Shown in pieces: positions 42,052-51,806 of a DNA stretch of 57,259 nucleotides. The notes under the pieces are model-generated. The model did not search any database and was not told where the DNA came from. It saw only the letters and a program-made list of their open reading frames with translations. Source of the DNA: JAZKFR01 sp040386295 (lineage in GTDB: Bacteria > Pseudomonadota > Gammaproteobacteria > Burkholderiales > Rhodocyclaceae); NCBI GenBank assembly GCA_040386295.1, contig JAZKFR010000015.1, forward strand, positions 1 to 57,259. The letters run 5' to 3'. The number at the start of each line of letters is the position of its first letter. Within the stretch, counting starts at the first letter, position 1. The position numbers and the translations under genes were made by a program.

Positions 42052-43503
42052 TTATCCCAGCTTCTGCCGCAATAACTCATTCACCTGTTGTGGATTCGCT
42101 TTGCCCTTGGTTGCTTTCATGGCTTGGCCGACGAGGGCGTTGAATGCTTTCTCTTTTCCCGCTTTAAATTCCGCAACCATGGCTGCGTTTTCTTGCAACA
42201 CGCGGTCAATTAAGGCTTCTATCGCGCTGCTATCGGTAATTTGCCGTAAGCCTTGTTGCTCGATGATCTGGTCTGCTGCGTTGGCATTGCTGCCGCCAGC
42301 GCCTTGCCAGAGGGCTTCAAACACTTGTTTGGCGATGTTGTTGGAAATGGTTTGATCGGCGATGCGTTTGAGCAAGCCGCCTAGTTGCTCTGCCGAAACG
42401 GGTGAGGTGCTGAGCTCTAATCCGGCGCGGTTGAGTTGCGCGCTCAAGTCAACCATGAGCCAGTTGGCGCAAATTTTGGCGTTCTCTTGGCCACAAACAG
42501 CAAGCGTTGCCTCAAAAAAATCCGCCATTTCTAAGGTGCTGGTTAAGCCACGGGCGTCGTAGGCGGAGAGTTTGTAGTCGTTGCTGAAGCGGGCGCAGCG
42601 TGCCGCTGGTAGTTCTGGCATACGCGCTTGCGTTTGCTTGATCCAGTCCGAGTCGATGTTGAGGGGCAGCAGGTCAGGATCGGGGAAGTAGCGATAGTCT
42701 TGTGCGTCTTCTTTTGAGCGCATGGCGCGTGTTTCGCCGCTGACGGGGTCGAACAAGACGGTGGCTTGCTCGACGCGACCCCCGTCTTCGATGTGCGCAA
42801 TCTGCCAGGCGATTTCATAGTCTATGGCTTGCTGCATGAAGCGAAACGAGTTGAGATTTTTGATTTCACGCCGGGTGCCAAAGGCTTGTTGGCCAAGCGG
42901 GCGTACCGAGACGTTGGCGTCGCAGCGGAAAGAGCCTTCTTGCATATTGCCGTCGCAAATCCCGATCCAGCGGACCAAAGCATGCAGTGTTTTGGCGTAG
43001 GCAACGGCTTCGGCTGAGGAGCGCATATCGGGCTCGGTCACAATCTCCAGCAGGGGCGTGCCGGCACGGTTTAGGTCGATTCCTGTTTTGCCTGGAAACG
43101 CCTCGTGTAAGGATTTTCCTGCGTCTTCTTCTAGGTGCGCGCGCGTCAGACGAACGATTTTTTCTTGCTCGCCAACTTGCACGCTGAGTTGCCCGCCGAT
43201 GACCACAGGGTGCTCGTATTGGCTGATTTGATAGCCTTTGGGCAGGTCTGGGTAAAAATAGTTTTTGCGTGCGAAAACCGAGGTCGGGGCAATTTGTGCG
43301 CCGACGGCGAGACCAAATTGGATCGCGTATTGCACAGCTTGACGATTCAGCACCGGGAGTACGCCGGGTAGCGCAAGGTCGACCGCGCAGGCTTGCGTGT
43401 TAGGCGCAGCGCCGAAGGCCGTCGCGGCGCCTGAGAAAATTTTAGATTGGCTGGCCAGTTGTGCGTGTGTTTCAAAACCAATTACGACTTCCCACTGTGT
43501 CAT
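42052..43503 (-). CDS. gatB: aspartyl/glutamyl-tRNA amidotransferase subunit B
   Basis: Subunit of GatCAB, which converts misacylated Glu-tRNA(Gln) and Asp-tRNA(Asn) to the amidated forms. 483 residues. The kinase-like N-terminal part starts WEVVIGFETHAQL, with LALPGVLPVLNR, and the C-terminal YqeY-like helical tail ends KANPQQVNELLRQKLG. Normal length. It is the last gene of gatCAB, separated from gatA by a 117-base gap that holds no gene. Confidence 0.97.
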   Translation of the reverse strand: MTQWEVVIGFETHAQLASQSKIFSGAATAFGAAPNTQACAVDLALPGVLPVLNRQAVQYAIQFGLAVGAQIAPTSVFARKNYFYPDLPKGYQISQYEHPVVIGGQLSVQVGEQEKIVRLTRAHLEEDAGKSLHEAFPGKTGIDLNRAGTPLLEIVTEPDMRSSAEAVAYAKTLHALVRWIGICDGNMQEGSFRCDANVSVRPLGQQAFGTRREIKNLNSFRFMQQAIDYEIAWQIAHIEDGGRVEQATVLFDPVSGETRAMRSKEDAQDYRYFPDPDLLPLNIDSDWIKQTQARMPELPAARCARFSNDYKLSAYDARGLTSTLEMADFFEATLAVCGQENAKICANWLMVDLSAQLNRAGLELSTSPVSAEQLGGLLKRIADQTISNNIAKQVFEALWQGAGGSNANAADQIIEQQGLRQITDSSAIEALIDRVLQENAAMVAEFKAGKEKAFNALVGQAMKATKGKANPQQVNELLRQKLG

Positions 43504-43620
43504 TGCATTATCCCTTGTTGCTGAGCTATCTCTATGTTTTTCTGTGTCGAAGCGGGTTTGCGCCGATTTTCCTTAATGCCGATACCGTGTCGTGCGCTGC
43601 GTTTTTAACAAAACCACGCA

Positions 43621-45114
43621 TTAGGCGGAGAACAGCGGCGGACTAGCTAAATGGAAATCGCTTGTTTGCTGATAACGGTGCGCGATGTTGAGCAATTTCG
43701 CTTCGCTGAAATAGTCGCCAATCAACTGCAAACCGGCGGGCAGGCCACCAGCTAGGCCGCAGGGAATCGACATGCCGGGTAAGCCAGCAAGATTGACGGC
43801 GATGGTGTAGATGTCTGAAAGATACATCTGCACCGGGTCGGCGGCCTTCTCGCCCAATTTGAATGCCGTACAGGGGCTGGTCGGCCCGATGATGACGTCA
43901 CATTGTTTAAAAGCGGCGGCAAAGTCGTTGGCGATGAGGCGGCGAATTCGTTGCGCTTGCAGGTAGTAGGCGTCGTAATAGCCGTGCGATAAGACGTAGG
44001 TGCCGATCAGAATACGGCGTTTGACTTCGTCACCAAAACCTTGTGCGCGGCTTTTGCTGTATAGCTCGTCGAGGTTGGCGTACTCGGGCGCGCGATAGCC
44101 ATAACGCACGCCGTCGAAGCGAGACAGATTAGAGCTGGCCTCGGCTGGGGCAATGACGTAGTACGCAGCGACTGAGTGCTGCATATTTGGTAGCGCTACC
44201 GTGACGGTGCTGGCGCCAAGCTTACGGTACTCGGCGACAGCGGCTTCGACCTGCTGCATGATCTCAGGCGCACATCCTAGACGCGCTTGGGCGCCAAAAA
44301 AAGCGTCGGGTAAGCCGATGCGTAGACCGGCAAGAGGTTTGCCCGAGGGGGGGGTGGATAAGCTAGCGCAGTAGTCTTCGGCTGGACGTTTGAGGCTGGT
44401 CGAGTCCCGCTCGTCAAACCCTGCCATGGTGTTGAGTAGGATGGCGCAGTCTTCGGCTGAGCGTGCCATCGGGCCGGCTTGGTCAAGCGACGAGGCAAAC
44501 GCGATCATGCCGTAGCGCGAGACTAGGCCATAGGTCGGCTTCAGTCCGCTTAAGTTGCATAGTGCGGCGGGTTGGCGGATCGAGCCACCGGTGTCAGTGC
44601 CAGTCGCCGCCGGCGCTAACAGTGCCGCTACGGCGGCGGCTGAACCGCCTGAGGAACCGCCTGGAACACGGCTTAAATCCCAAGGGTTCTTGACGGGGCC
44701 GTAGTAGGAGGTTTCGTTTGACGAGCCCATGGCGAACTCGTCCATATTCGTTTTGCCCAAATTCACCGCGCCAGCTGCGTTGAAGCGCTCGATCACCGTT
44801 GCGTCATAAGGGCTAATGAAGTTGTCGAGCATTTTTGAGCCGCAGCTGGTACGCCAAGCCTTAGCGCAAAAAATATCTTTTTGCGCCAGCGGAATGCCGG
44901 TTAGGGCAGTCGCTGCGTCCGCTGTTTTGGCTGCCAGACGTTGGTCGGCAGCGCGTGCCTGCGCCAGACTTTTGTCGCGATCGACCGTGATGTAGGCGTT
45001 GAGGCTAGGGTTGTGTTGGGCGATGCGATCTAGGTAGAGCTGGGTTAGTTCGACGCTAGAAATCTCTTTTTTGCGCAAGGCATCCGCCAGCGCTTTCAAA
45101 CCTTGCTTGATCAT
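43621..45114 (-). CDS. gatA: aspartyl/glutamyl-tRNA amidotransferase subunit A
   Basis: Amidase-signature enzyme releasing ammonia from glutamine for GatB. 497 residues. The catalytic Ser-cisSer-Lys triad region is visible: PLAQKDIFC (Lys), and GGSSGGSAAAVAA with TGTDTGGSIRQPA (serines). The ATG overlaps the gatC stop (ATGA). Note the gatA-to-gatB order on the minus strand, as in other betaproteobacteria. Confidence 0.97.
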   Translation of the reverse strand: MIKQGLKALADALRKKEISSVELTQLYLDRIAQHNPSLNAYITVDRDKSLAQARAADQRLAAKTADAATALTGIPLAQKDIFCAKAWRTSCGSKMLDNFISPYDATVIERFNAAGAVNLGKTNMDEFAMGSSNETSYYGPVKNPWDLSRVPGGSSGGSAAAVAALLAPAATGTDTGGSIRQPAALCNLSGLKPTYGLVSRYGMIAFASSLDQAGPMARSAEDCAILLNTMAGFDERDSTSLKRPAEDYCASLSTPPSGKPLAGLRIGLPDAFFGAQARLGCAPEIMQQVEAAVAEYRKLGASTVTVALPNMQHSVAAYYVIAPAEASSNLSRFDGVRYGYRAPEYANLDELYSKSRAQGFGDEVKRRILIGTYVLSHGYYDAYYLQAQRIRRLIANDFAAAFKQCDVIIGPTSPCTAFKLGEKAADPVQMYLSDIYTIAVNLAGLPGMSIPCGLAGGLPAGLQLIGDYFSEAKLLNIAHRYQQTSDFHLASPPLFSA

Positions 45115-45419
45115 TCGATCACCTGCGGTAATAAATACAAACCGGCTTCGGTTTCTGGGGCGATCGATTGAAATAGCGCGCGTTGCGCCAGCATGTCTGC
45201 CTCGTTTGTGGCTTCCGTAACACCGTCATCGCGCAGGCGTTGGCCTAGATCTTGGGCGTGCGCCATCGGCGAAATTCCTTGTGTATCAACAGTCTGCATG
45301 GCTTCGATCAAGGTGAACACCTGCTGCAAGTGCGTCAAGGTGTGCTCTGCTTGTGCGGGGCTTGTTTCTATGCGTGCGAGCTGCGCGATGCGCTGTACTT
45401 CTTGCAAATTAAGCGACAT
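45111..45419 (-). CDS. gatC: aspartyl/glutamyl-tRNA amidotransferase subunit C
   Basis: Small stabilising subunit of GatCAB. 102 residues from the ATG at 45417-45419: MSLNLQEVQRIAQLARIE and a C-terminal belt ending EAGLYLLPQVIE. The open frame extends to 45536, but the family start is at 45419. First gene of the gat operon, divergent from mreB. Confidence 0.95.
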   Translation of the reverse strand: MSLNLQEVQRIAQLARIETSPAQAEHTLTHLQQVFTLIEAMQTVDTQGISPMAHAQDLGQRLRDDGVTEATNEADMLAQRALFQSIAPETEAGLYLLPQVIE

Positions 45420-45779
45420 GGTGTGGATAGGGGGAGTAGGTGTGGGGAGGGGAAATAAAGTTAAACGTCGGCGAGTTGAGCATGAGCCTGTACAGGATGC
45501 GTTTTGGTTTGGATTGCGAGTGTCCCGTGCGGGCAATTTCCTTGCCCTAGGCTGAGCATCAAGCTTGAGCCGCTTTGTCTCGTTGCTGATCCCGTGGCTG
45601 CTCTAATTGACTGACGTTTTTCCTTGCTGTTGCTAGCGTTTTGCTTTGCAAAAACGCGTATTTTACTGCCTCGCTCAGTGTCTCGATTGAGAAAGAGAGT
45701 AAATAAAAGCGTCTTATAAGGTATCATAAATAATTTAGCCGCCCGCCCAATCAGCACGTCTTTTAACGGATTTTTAAGC

Positions 45780-46823
45780 ATGTTTAGCTTCTTGCGTAGT
45801 TATTTCTCAAACGACCTCGCGATCGATTTAGGCACCGCCAATACTTTGATTTACGTGCGTTCGCGCGGGATCGTTTTGGACGAACCTTCGGTCGTTGCGA
45901 TTCGCATGGAAGGCGGTCCCAACGCCAAAAAAACCATCCAAGCTGTGGGTAAAGCAGCCAAAGAAATGCTGGGCAAGGCGCCTGGTGCGATCACCGTGAT
46001 CCGTCCAATGAAAGACGGGGTGATCGCCGACTTTACCGTGACCGAGCAAATGCTCAAGCAGTTCATCAAGCGCGTGCACGACTCCAAACTGCTGTCTCCT
46101 TCACCCCGCATCATTATTTGCGTACCGTCTGGTTCGACCCAAGTTGAGCGGCGTGCTATTCGTGAATCCGCGTTAGGTGCTGGTGCCAGCCAGGTATTTT
46201 TAATCGAAGAGCCGATGGCGGCAGCGATTGGCGCCGGCTTGCCAGTAGCCGATGCGACCGGTTCTATGGTGGTCGATATTGGCGGTGGTACGACAGAAGT
46301 CGGCGTGATTTCCCTCGGCGGCATGGTCTATGCCGGTTCAGTGCGGGTTGGCGGCGATAAGCTTGACGAGGCCATCATCAACTACATCAGCCGTAATTAC
46401 GGCATGTTGATCGGTGAAAACACGGCTGAGAACATCAAGAAGAATATCGGTTCTGCTTTTCCGGGGGCTGAAGTACGTGAAATGGAAGTGTCTGGCATCA
46501 ATAAGGCCGAAGGTATTCCGCGCAAGTTCACCATTTCTTCCAACGAGATTCTCGAAGCCCTGACCGAGCCCCTGAACAACATTGTTTCAGCGGTTAAATC
46601 TGCCTTAGAAAAAACGCCGCCCGAACTCGGCGCTGACATTGCGGATCGTGGCATGGTGCTGACGGGTGGGGGTGCTTTGCTGCGTGACCTGGATCGTTTG
46701 TTGATGGAAGAAACGGGCTTGCCGGTCATTGTGGCGGAAGAGCCATTGACCTGCGTAGCGCGCGGCTGCGGTCTGGCGCTGGAAAAAATGGACAAACTCG
46801 GCAGCATTTTCGCTTCAGATTAA
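45780..46823 (+). CDS. mreB: rod shape-determining protein MreB
   Basis: Bacterial actin that guides side-wall peptidoglycan synthesis. 347 residues, canonical length. Phosphate-1 motif DLAIDLGTANTL at 14-25 and phosphate-2 motif MVVDIGGGTTEVGVIS near residue 165 are intact; the adenosine motif GMVLTGGGALLR follows near the C-terminus. ATG at 45780. The 360-base region between gatC and mreB (45420-45779) must hold both promoters; it contains a near-perfect hairpin GCGTTTTGC with GCAAAAACGC around 45650, but no box I would assign. Confidence 0.97.
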   Translation: MFSFLRSYFSNDLAIDLGTANTLIYVRSRGIVLDEPSVVAIRMEGGPNAKKTIQAVGKAAKEMLGKAPGAITVIRPMKDGVIADFTVTEQMLKQFIKRVHDSKLLSPSPRIIICVPSGSTQVERRAIRESALGAGASQVFLIEEPMAAAIGAGLPVADATGSMVVDIGGGTTEVGVISLGGMVYAGSVRVGGDKLDEAIINYISRNYGMLIGENTAENIKKNIGSAFPGAEVREMEVSGINKAEGIPRKFTISSNEILEALTEPLNNIVSAVKSALEKTPPELGADIADRGMVLTGGGALLRDLDRLLMEETGLPVIVAEEPLTCVARGCGLALEKMDKLGSIFASD

Positions 46824-47059
46824 GCTCGGCTGTTGTGCGCGCCGTGGCTTGTGCAACATTGATTCTGCGGCGCCACGTCTACACCCTTGGCTGTTTCCGC
46901 TTCTTGCTTTTTGTTTTTAGTCTGTTTTATGCAGTGTGCATTAACGTGGTCATGAAATAAGGCTGTGGGATGGTTTCCATGTTGAAGGCGCTCGCTTTAT
47001 TCGTTCTACCCGCTCTATTCTCGCTGTTTCATCGTTGCTTTGTTTTGCGCATTGGCTGA

Positions 47060-48004
47060 ATGGATTATCAACCGCCTCCTTTTTTCAAGCGTGGGCCTGC
47101 CCCCTTTGCTTTGTTGTCGTTTTACGCCCTTCTCTCCCTGTCTTTGCTCGTCCTAGACGCACGTTTTCACGCCTTAGAACTGCTGCGCCAGGCCTGTTCA
47201 ATCGTCACCTATCCACTACAAAAAGCGGCACAGACTCCAGTTCAAGTGTTGCGTCAAGCGGCGCAATACTTTGCCGACATCGCCAGTTTGCAAGCAGAAA
47301 ACGCGGCGTTGCATTCGGCGCACTTGAATGGCGCCGAAGCGCTCTTACGTACGCGTCATCTAGAAGCAGAAAATCAACGTTTGCGCCGCTTGCTCAACAT
47401 CAAAGAGCGCGATGCTGCGCATGGTCAGGTGGTGCAGATTCTCTATGCTGCGCGCGATCCATTTACACGGCGCATCGTGCTTGATCAAGGCCAGCAAGGG
47501 GGAATGCTTGCCGGCCAGCCGGTCATTGATGATTTCGGCATCATTGGCCAGGTGACTCGGGTCTTCCCCTTTGTTTCAGAAGTCACCCTGATTACGGACA
47601 AAGACCAAGCTATCCCGGTGCAAGTGGTGCGTAACGGTTTGCGCTCGGTTGTTTTTGGTCTGGGCAACGGTCAGCTCGAATTGCGCTTCATTCCTGCGAA
47701 TGCCGATGTGCAGAACGGAGATTTGTTGGTGACTTCCGGTTTAGACGGTCTGTTTTTACCCGGCTTCCCAGTGGCTAAAGTGGTGCATATAGAGCGCGAC
47801 ACCGCCTATGCGTTTGCGCGAATTTATTGCGTTCCAGTCGCTGCGGTTGAGAACTTTGGCGAGGTTATGGTGCTTTCTCCGCGCCCCGCTTTAGCCTTGC
47901 CGAAAGAAATTCACACAACGCCTGCGCCCGTCGTTGAGGCGCCGAGTAAACATCTGGCCGAACATATGCTGCGCAACAAGAAAAAAGCCGCGAAAAAAGA
48001 ATGA
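47060..48004 (+). CDS. mreC: rod shape-determining protein MreC
   Basis: Membrane-anchored periplasmic scaffold of the elongasome. 314 residues: short cytoplasmic start, one membrane helix (about 15-35), coiled coil with LQAENAALHSAHLNG, and the paired beta-barrel domain containing DFGIIGQVTRVFPFVSEV and VTSGLDGLFLPGFPV. The lysine-rich C-terminus (KKKAAKKE) is usual for betaproteobacteria. The 236-base mreB-mreC gap shows no gene. Its stop overlaps a small open frame at 48004. Confidence 0.95.
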   Translation: MDYQPPPFFKRGPAPFALLSFYALLSLSLLVLDARFHALELLRQACSIVTYPLQKAAQTPVQVLRQAAQYFADIASLQAENAALHSAHLNGAEALLRTRHLEAENQRLRRLLNIKERDAAHGQVVQILYAARDPFTRRIVLDQGQQGGMLAGQPVIDDFGIIGQVTRVFPFVSEVTLITDKDQAIPVQVVRNGLRSVVFGLGNGQLELRFIPANADVQNGDLLVTSGLDGLFLPGFPVAKVVHIERDTAYAFARIYCVPVAAVENFGEVMVLSPRPALALPKEIHTTPAPVVEAPSKHLAEHMLRNKKKAAKKE

Positions 48005-48123
48005 TGGCCGCGTTTATCTACTATGCCCTGGCGCTAGTTCTGCTCCTGCGCTCACGAGCTAAGGCAGAATCTGCAGCGTTTGTGCTGCTGGGCAGGCTTC
48101 CTAGTCATCGCATTAAAAATTGA
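48004..48123 (+). CDS. possible 39-residue membrane peptide between mreC and mreD
   Basis: An ATG at 48004 overlaps the mreC stop (TGATG) and opens a frame of 39 codons. The product starts MAAFIYYALALVLLLRSR, a single hydrophobic helix followed by basic residues, and ends SHRIKN. Overlapping start and stop codons and one helix would suit a translationally coupled small membrane protein. No homologue is known to me, and the frame may be chance. Confidence 0.3.
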   Translation: MAAFIYYALALVLLLRSRAKAESAAFVLLGRLPSHRIKN

Positions 48124-48132
48124 GATAACGCC

Positions 48133-48654
48133 ATGCAGTCTGCTTTTTCTTCCGCCCGAATTTTATTGCCTGCTAAGCCCTGGTTTATTGCTGTGAGCTT
48201 GCTTTTGTCTTTATTGCTCAACTTGTTACCGACGCGCCAATGGCCGGGTATGCCAGATTGTGTTGCGCTGGTGCTGATCTTTTGGAGCATGCACGAGCAT
48301 CGTCGTGTTGGCATGGGGTGGGCGTTTCTGCTTGGCTTGGCGATGGACGTGGCAGACGCAAACCTGCTTGGTCAACACGCGCTAGCCTATGTTCTTGCTA
48401 GCTACGTGGCCGCTACTTTAGCCCGGCGGATTCTCTGGTTTCCCTTGTCGCTACAGGCTTTGCACATTCTCGTTATGTTGCTGGCGGTGCAATTGATTCA
48501 GCTTTGCGTGCGCATGTCTTTGGGTGCGGATTTTCCTGGTGTGACGTATTTTTTCGGCGCCATGCTCGGTGCCGTGCTGTGGATTCCGTTGAACTATCTG
48601 CTGTTGTTGCCGCAATATCAGCCGGTTGAGCACGATGACAATCGTCCAATCTGA
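48133..48654 (+). CDS. mreD: rod shape-determining protein MreD
   Basis: Polytopic inner-membrane partner of MreC. 173 residues with about five membrane helices and the family region LPTRQWPGMPDCVALVLIFW, and GMGWAFLLGLAMDVADANLLG (quoted in two parts: GMGWAFLLGLAMD, VADANLLG). Starts at ATG 48133 after a GAGATAA site. Followed 17 bases later by mrdA. Confidence 0.93.
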   Translation: MQSAFSSARILLPAKPWFIAVSLLLSLLLNLLPTRQWPGMPDCVALVLIFWSMHEHRRVGMGWAFLLGLAMDVADANLLGQHALAYVLASYVAATLARRILWFPLSLQALHILVMLLAVQLIQLCVRMSLGADFPGVTYFFGAMLGAVLWIPLNYLLLLPQYQPVEHDDNRPI

Positions 48655-48671
48655 CGAACCAGGACCTTGCT

Positions 48672-50573
48672 GTGCGCGCGCGCTACTCATCTCTCGACAC
48701 TCAGGACAGTGAGCTTGATCGCTTTAATTTTCGCCTATCAGTAGCGGCGGTATTGGTTTTGCTCGCCTTCTGTTTGTTGCTAACGCGATTTTTTTACCTA
48801 CAAGTTGTGCAGCACGACTATTACACGACGCGGGCTGAAGATAATCGCATTTCATTAGTGCCGATTGTGCCTAACCGAGGCATGATCACGGATCGCCATG
48901 GCGTTGTTTTAGCACGCAATTACGCCGCATTTACCCTAGAAATCACGCAGTCAAAAGTGCCCGATCTGGAGGCGACGATTGACGCATTGAGCCAATTAGT
49001 TGAGGTCTTGCCGAAAGACCGTAAGCGCTTCTACAAATTGTTAGAGGAAAGTAAAACCTTTGAGAGCCTACCGATACGCACGCGTTTGAGCGATCAAGAA
49101 GTCGCTCGTTTTGCTGCGAATCGCTATCGTTTTCCCGGCGTTGAGGTCAAAGCGCGTTTGTTTCGGCAATACCCAATGGGTTCGGTCGCGGCGCATGCTT
49201 TGGGCTATATCGGTCGAATCAATCATCGCGACTTAGAGCTTATTCAGGAGCATGACGCAGAGGCGAATTACAAAGGAACGGATCATCTCGGCAAAACCGG
49301 ACTCGAGCAGAAATACGAGTTTCAGCTGCACGGTGAAACAGGCTATGAGCAGGTTGAAGTCGACGCTGGGGGGCGTGCCGTGCGCAGCTTAGCGCGCACG
49401 GCACCCGTGCCCGGTAATAATCTGACGCTGACTTTAGACGCTAAGCTGCAAGCGATCACTGAGCAGGCTTTTGGCGAGCATCGTGGTGCGCTGGTGGCCA
49501 TTGAGCCTGAGAGCGGCGGAATTTTAGCGCTCGTTTCAATGCCCAGTTACGACCCGAATCTGTTTGTCGATGGAATCCGTACCGACGACTGGGATTCGCT
49601 CAATAACTCGCCAGATAAACCGATGCTCAATCGCGCGTTGAACGGCGCTTATCCCCCTGGCTCCACGTTTAAGCCGTTCATGGCTTTGGCCGCGCTCGAA
49701 CTGGGCAAACGTACGGCAAGCCAAACCATTGCTGATCCTGGTTTCTTCTACTTCGGCGGACACCAGTTCCGGGACGATAAAAAAGGCGGTCACGGGCTAG
49801 TCGACCTATACAAGTCTATCGTTGAGTCTTGCGACACCTACTACTATCAACTCGCCAACGATATGGGCATCGACAGCATTTCACGCTTTATGGGGCAGCT
49901 TGGTCTTGGTAGTCGCACCGGTATTGACATCGAAGGTGAATCAGAAGGCGTTTTGCCTTCCCCTGCCTGGAAAAAGCATCGCTTCAAACATCCAGAACAA
50001 CAAAAATGGTACGCCGGAGAGACGATCTCGATTGGCATTGGTCAGGGCTATAACGCGTATACGCCGATTCAGCTTGCGCAAGCGGTGGCGACGATTGCCA
50101 ACAACGGTGTGGTGTATCGTCCGCATCTGGTGCGCGATATCAGCGATAGTAAAACCGGAAAAAAGACCTTGATCGAGCCGCAACCGTTAAAAACCTTGAT
50201 GTTTAAACCAGAGAACCTAGCCACGATCAAGGCGGCGATGATCGGCGTTAATAAAGAGGGGACAGGCGCTAAAGCCTTTGCCGGTGCTGCTTACGAATCA
50301 GCGGGTAAAACGGGAACCGCGCAGGTGTTTAGCTTGAAAGGCGAGCAATATCGAAGTCACAAGCTTAAAAAAGCGCTGCATGATCACGCGTTGTTTATTG
50401 CTTTTGCCCCTGCCGATAAGCCCAAAATTGCGCTCGCTATCTTGGTCGAAAATGGCGGCTTTGGCGCTCAAACAGCAGCGCCCATCGCACGTATGGTGTT
50501 TGACTACTATCTCTTGGGCAAATTGCCCGCAACCCCTGCGGCGCAAGAAATGACTAGCGTTGAGGCGGATTGA
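48672..50573 (+). CDS. mrdA: peptidoglycan D,D-transpeptidase MrdA (PBP2)
   Basis: Class B penicillin-binding protein, the transpeptidase of the elongasome. 633 residues: membrane anchor (about 23-42), pedestal domain (about 60-230), and the transpeptidase domain with the SxxK motif STFK at 331-334, SCD at 386-388 and KTGTAQ near residue 547. The start is a GTG at 48672. It pairs with RodA, encoded next, whose start overlaps or nearly overlaps this stop. Confidence 0.96.
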   Translation: MRARYSSLDTQDSELDRFNFRLSVAAVLVLLAFCLLLTRFFYLQVVQHDYYTTRAEDNRISLVPIVPNRGMITDRHGVVLARNYAAFTLEITQSKVPDLEATIDALSQLVEVLPKDRKRFYKLLEESKTFESLPIRTRLSDQEVARFAANRYRFPGVEVKARLFRQYPMGSVAAHALGYIGRINHRDLELIQEHDAEANYKGTDHLGKTGLEQKYEFQLHGETGYEQVEVDAGGRAVRSLARTAPVPGNNLTLTLDAKLQAITEQAFGEHRGALVAIEPESGGILALVSMPSYDPNLFVDGIRTDDWDSLNNSPDKPMLNRALNGAYPPGSTFKPFMALAALELGKRTASQTIADPGFFYFGGHQFRDDKKGGHGLVDLYKSIVESCDTYYYQLANDMGIDSISRFMGQLGLGSRTGIDIEGESEGVLPSPAWKKHRFKHPEQQKWYAGETISIGIGQGYNAYTPIQLAQAVATIANNGVVYRPHLVRDISDSKTGKKTLIEPQPLKTLMFKPENLATIKAAMIGVNKEGTGAKAFAGAAYESAGKTGTAQVFSLKGEQYRSHKLKKALHDHALFIAFAPADKPKIALAILVENGGFGAQTAAPIARMVFDYYLLGKLPATPAAQEMTSVEAD

Positions 50574-51668
50574 GCGTGCTACGACAATGGTTTGCGCTCT
50601 GCTGGCGGCGCTTCATTAAGTATCTTGATGCGCCGCTATTGTTGATCACTCTGGCTTTGATGATCGTTGGGCTGACGACTGTTTTTAGCGCCACTTACGA
50701 CGCCAATAATCGTACTGTCAGCCAAGGACTCAACATGTTGTTCGGGTTTTGTGTGATGTGGGGCGCAGCGCAATTACCACCACAAAAACTGATGCGCCTT
50801 GCCGTACCGCTCTACGCATTAGGGGTGATTTTGTTGCTTTGCGTATTTTTCTTTGGGGTCACAATCAATGGGGCGAAGCGTTGGTTGTCGCTGGGTCTTG
50901 TCCGTGTACAACCGTCGGAGATTCTAAAAATTGCGATGCCTTTGATGCTGGCTTGGTATTTTCAAAAATACGAAGCCGCACTCAAATCTCGCCACTTTAT
51001 TGTGTCCGTGCTGTTGCTTTTAGTGCCGTGCGCGCTGATCGCGANNNNNNNNNNTTCTGGTTGGTGCTGCTGGCTTTTACGTCATTTTTTTCGCTGGTCT
51101 GCCGTGGAAAGTCATGTTCAGCAGCCTTGTTGCTGCTGCCGCTGCCGCCCCTTTCATATGGACTATGTTGCACGACTATCAGCGTAAGCGAATCCTGACT
51201 TTGATCGATCCCACGACAGATCCTCTTGGTGCTGGCTACCACATCATTCAGTCGACGATTGCCATTGGTTCTGGCGGCACCTTTGGTAAAGGCTGGTTGT
51301 CGGGGACGCAGACCCATTTGGAATTCATCCCCGAACGCCATACTGATTTTATTTTTGCTGTCTTCTCAGAAGAGCGTGGATTGCTTGGAAATAGCATCTT
51401 GTTGTTGCTCTACACCCTGCTCATTGCGCGCGGTATTTTGATCACCGCCAAAGCCTCAACCTTGTTCTCGCGGGTGATGGCAGGTTCCATTACCCTGAGC
51501 TTCTTTACTTATATTTTTGTCAATATGGGGATGGTGAGCGGGATCCTGCCTGTGGTCGGGATTCCTTTGCCATTCATGAGTTACGGCGGTACCGCCCTGG
51601 TTATTTTATGCCTTGCTATCGGCGTGTTGATGAGCATTCACACGCATCGCATGCTGGTCAAACAGTGA
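50570..51668 (+). CDS. rodA: peptidoglycan glycosyltransferase RodA (split by assembly gap)
   Basis: SEDS-family polymerase that works with PBP2. The 5' part (158 codons) carries LITLALMIVGLTTVFSATY and INGAKRWLSLGLVRVQPSE; after the gap the frame gives LVGAAGFYVIFFAGL, LTLIDPTTDPLGAGYHI, GSGGTFGKGW and the C-terminal MSYGGTALVILC. The ten N break the frame, yet homologues place about eight codons there including the QPDLGT motif, so some 24 bases are missing. A TTG at 50570 overlaps the mrdA stop; a GTG at 50576 is also possible. Nothing suggests that the gene is really damaged. Confidence 0.93.
51045..51054. other. assembly gap (10 N) in rodA
   Basis: Ten-N placeholder replacing roughly 24 bases that should encode the conserved QPDLGT segment of SEDS proteins. 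Confidence 0.93.
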
Positions 51669-51726
51669 CGCACAGAGGCTGATCAATGCTTTGCTTGTTA
51701 CGGACTTTATTTACTCATGCCCCTGC

Positions 51727-51782
51727 GTATTAAAACCGACGCTTTGTCGACCCTGGCCCCCCTTGCTCATGCAGGGTCTGCG
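51727..51782. repeat. 60-bp dispersed repeat, copy B
   Basis: Located in the rodA-rlpA gap. It matches 41872-41932: GTATTAAAACCG, CTTTGTCGACC, CCTTGCTC and GCAGGGTCTGCG. The hairpin CCTTGC-TCAT-GCAGGG (51761-51776) is kept with one G-T pair. The 5' inverted repeat of copy A is not conserved. It forces the reading frame upstream of rlpA to be read as an apparent N-terminal extension. Confidence 0.55.
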
Positions 51783-51806
51783 CCCCGTTCTCGTATTAGC
51801 TTCCTA

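Noticed and set aside
51717..51806. N-terminal extension of rlpA
   Set aside because: Coincides with repeat copy B and gives no signal peptide; the lipoprotein signal begins at 51807.
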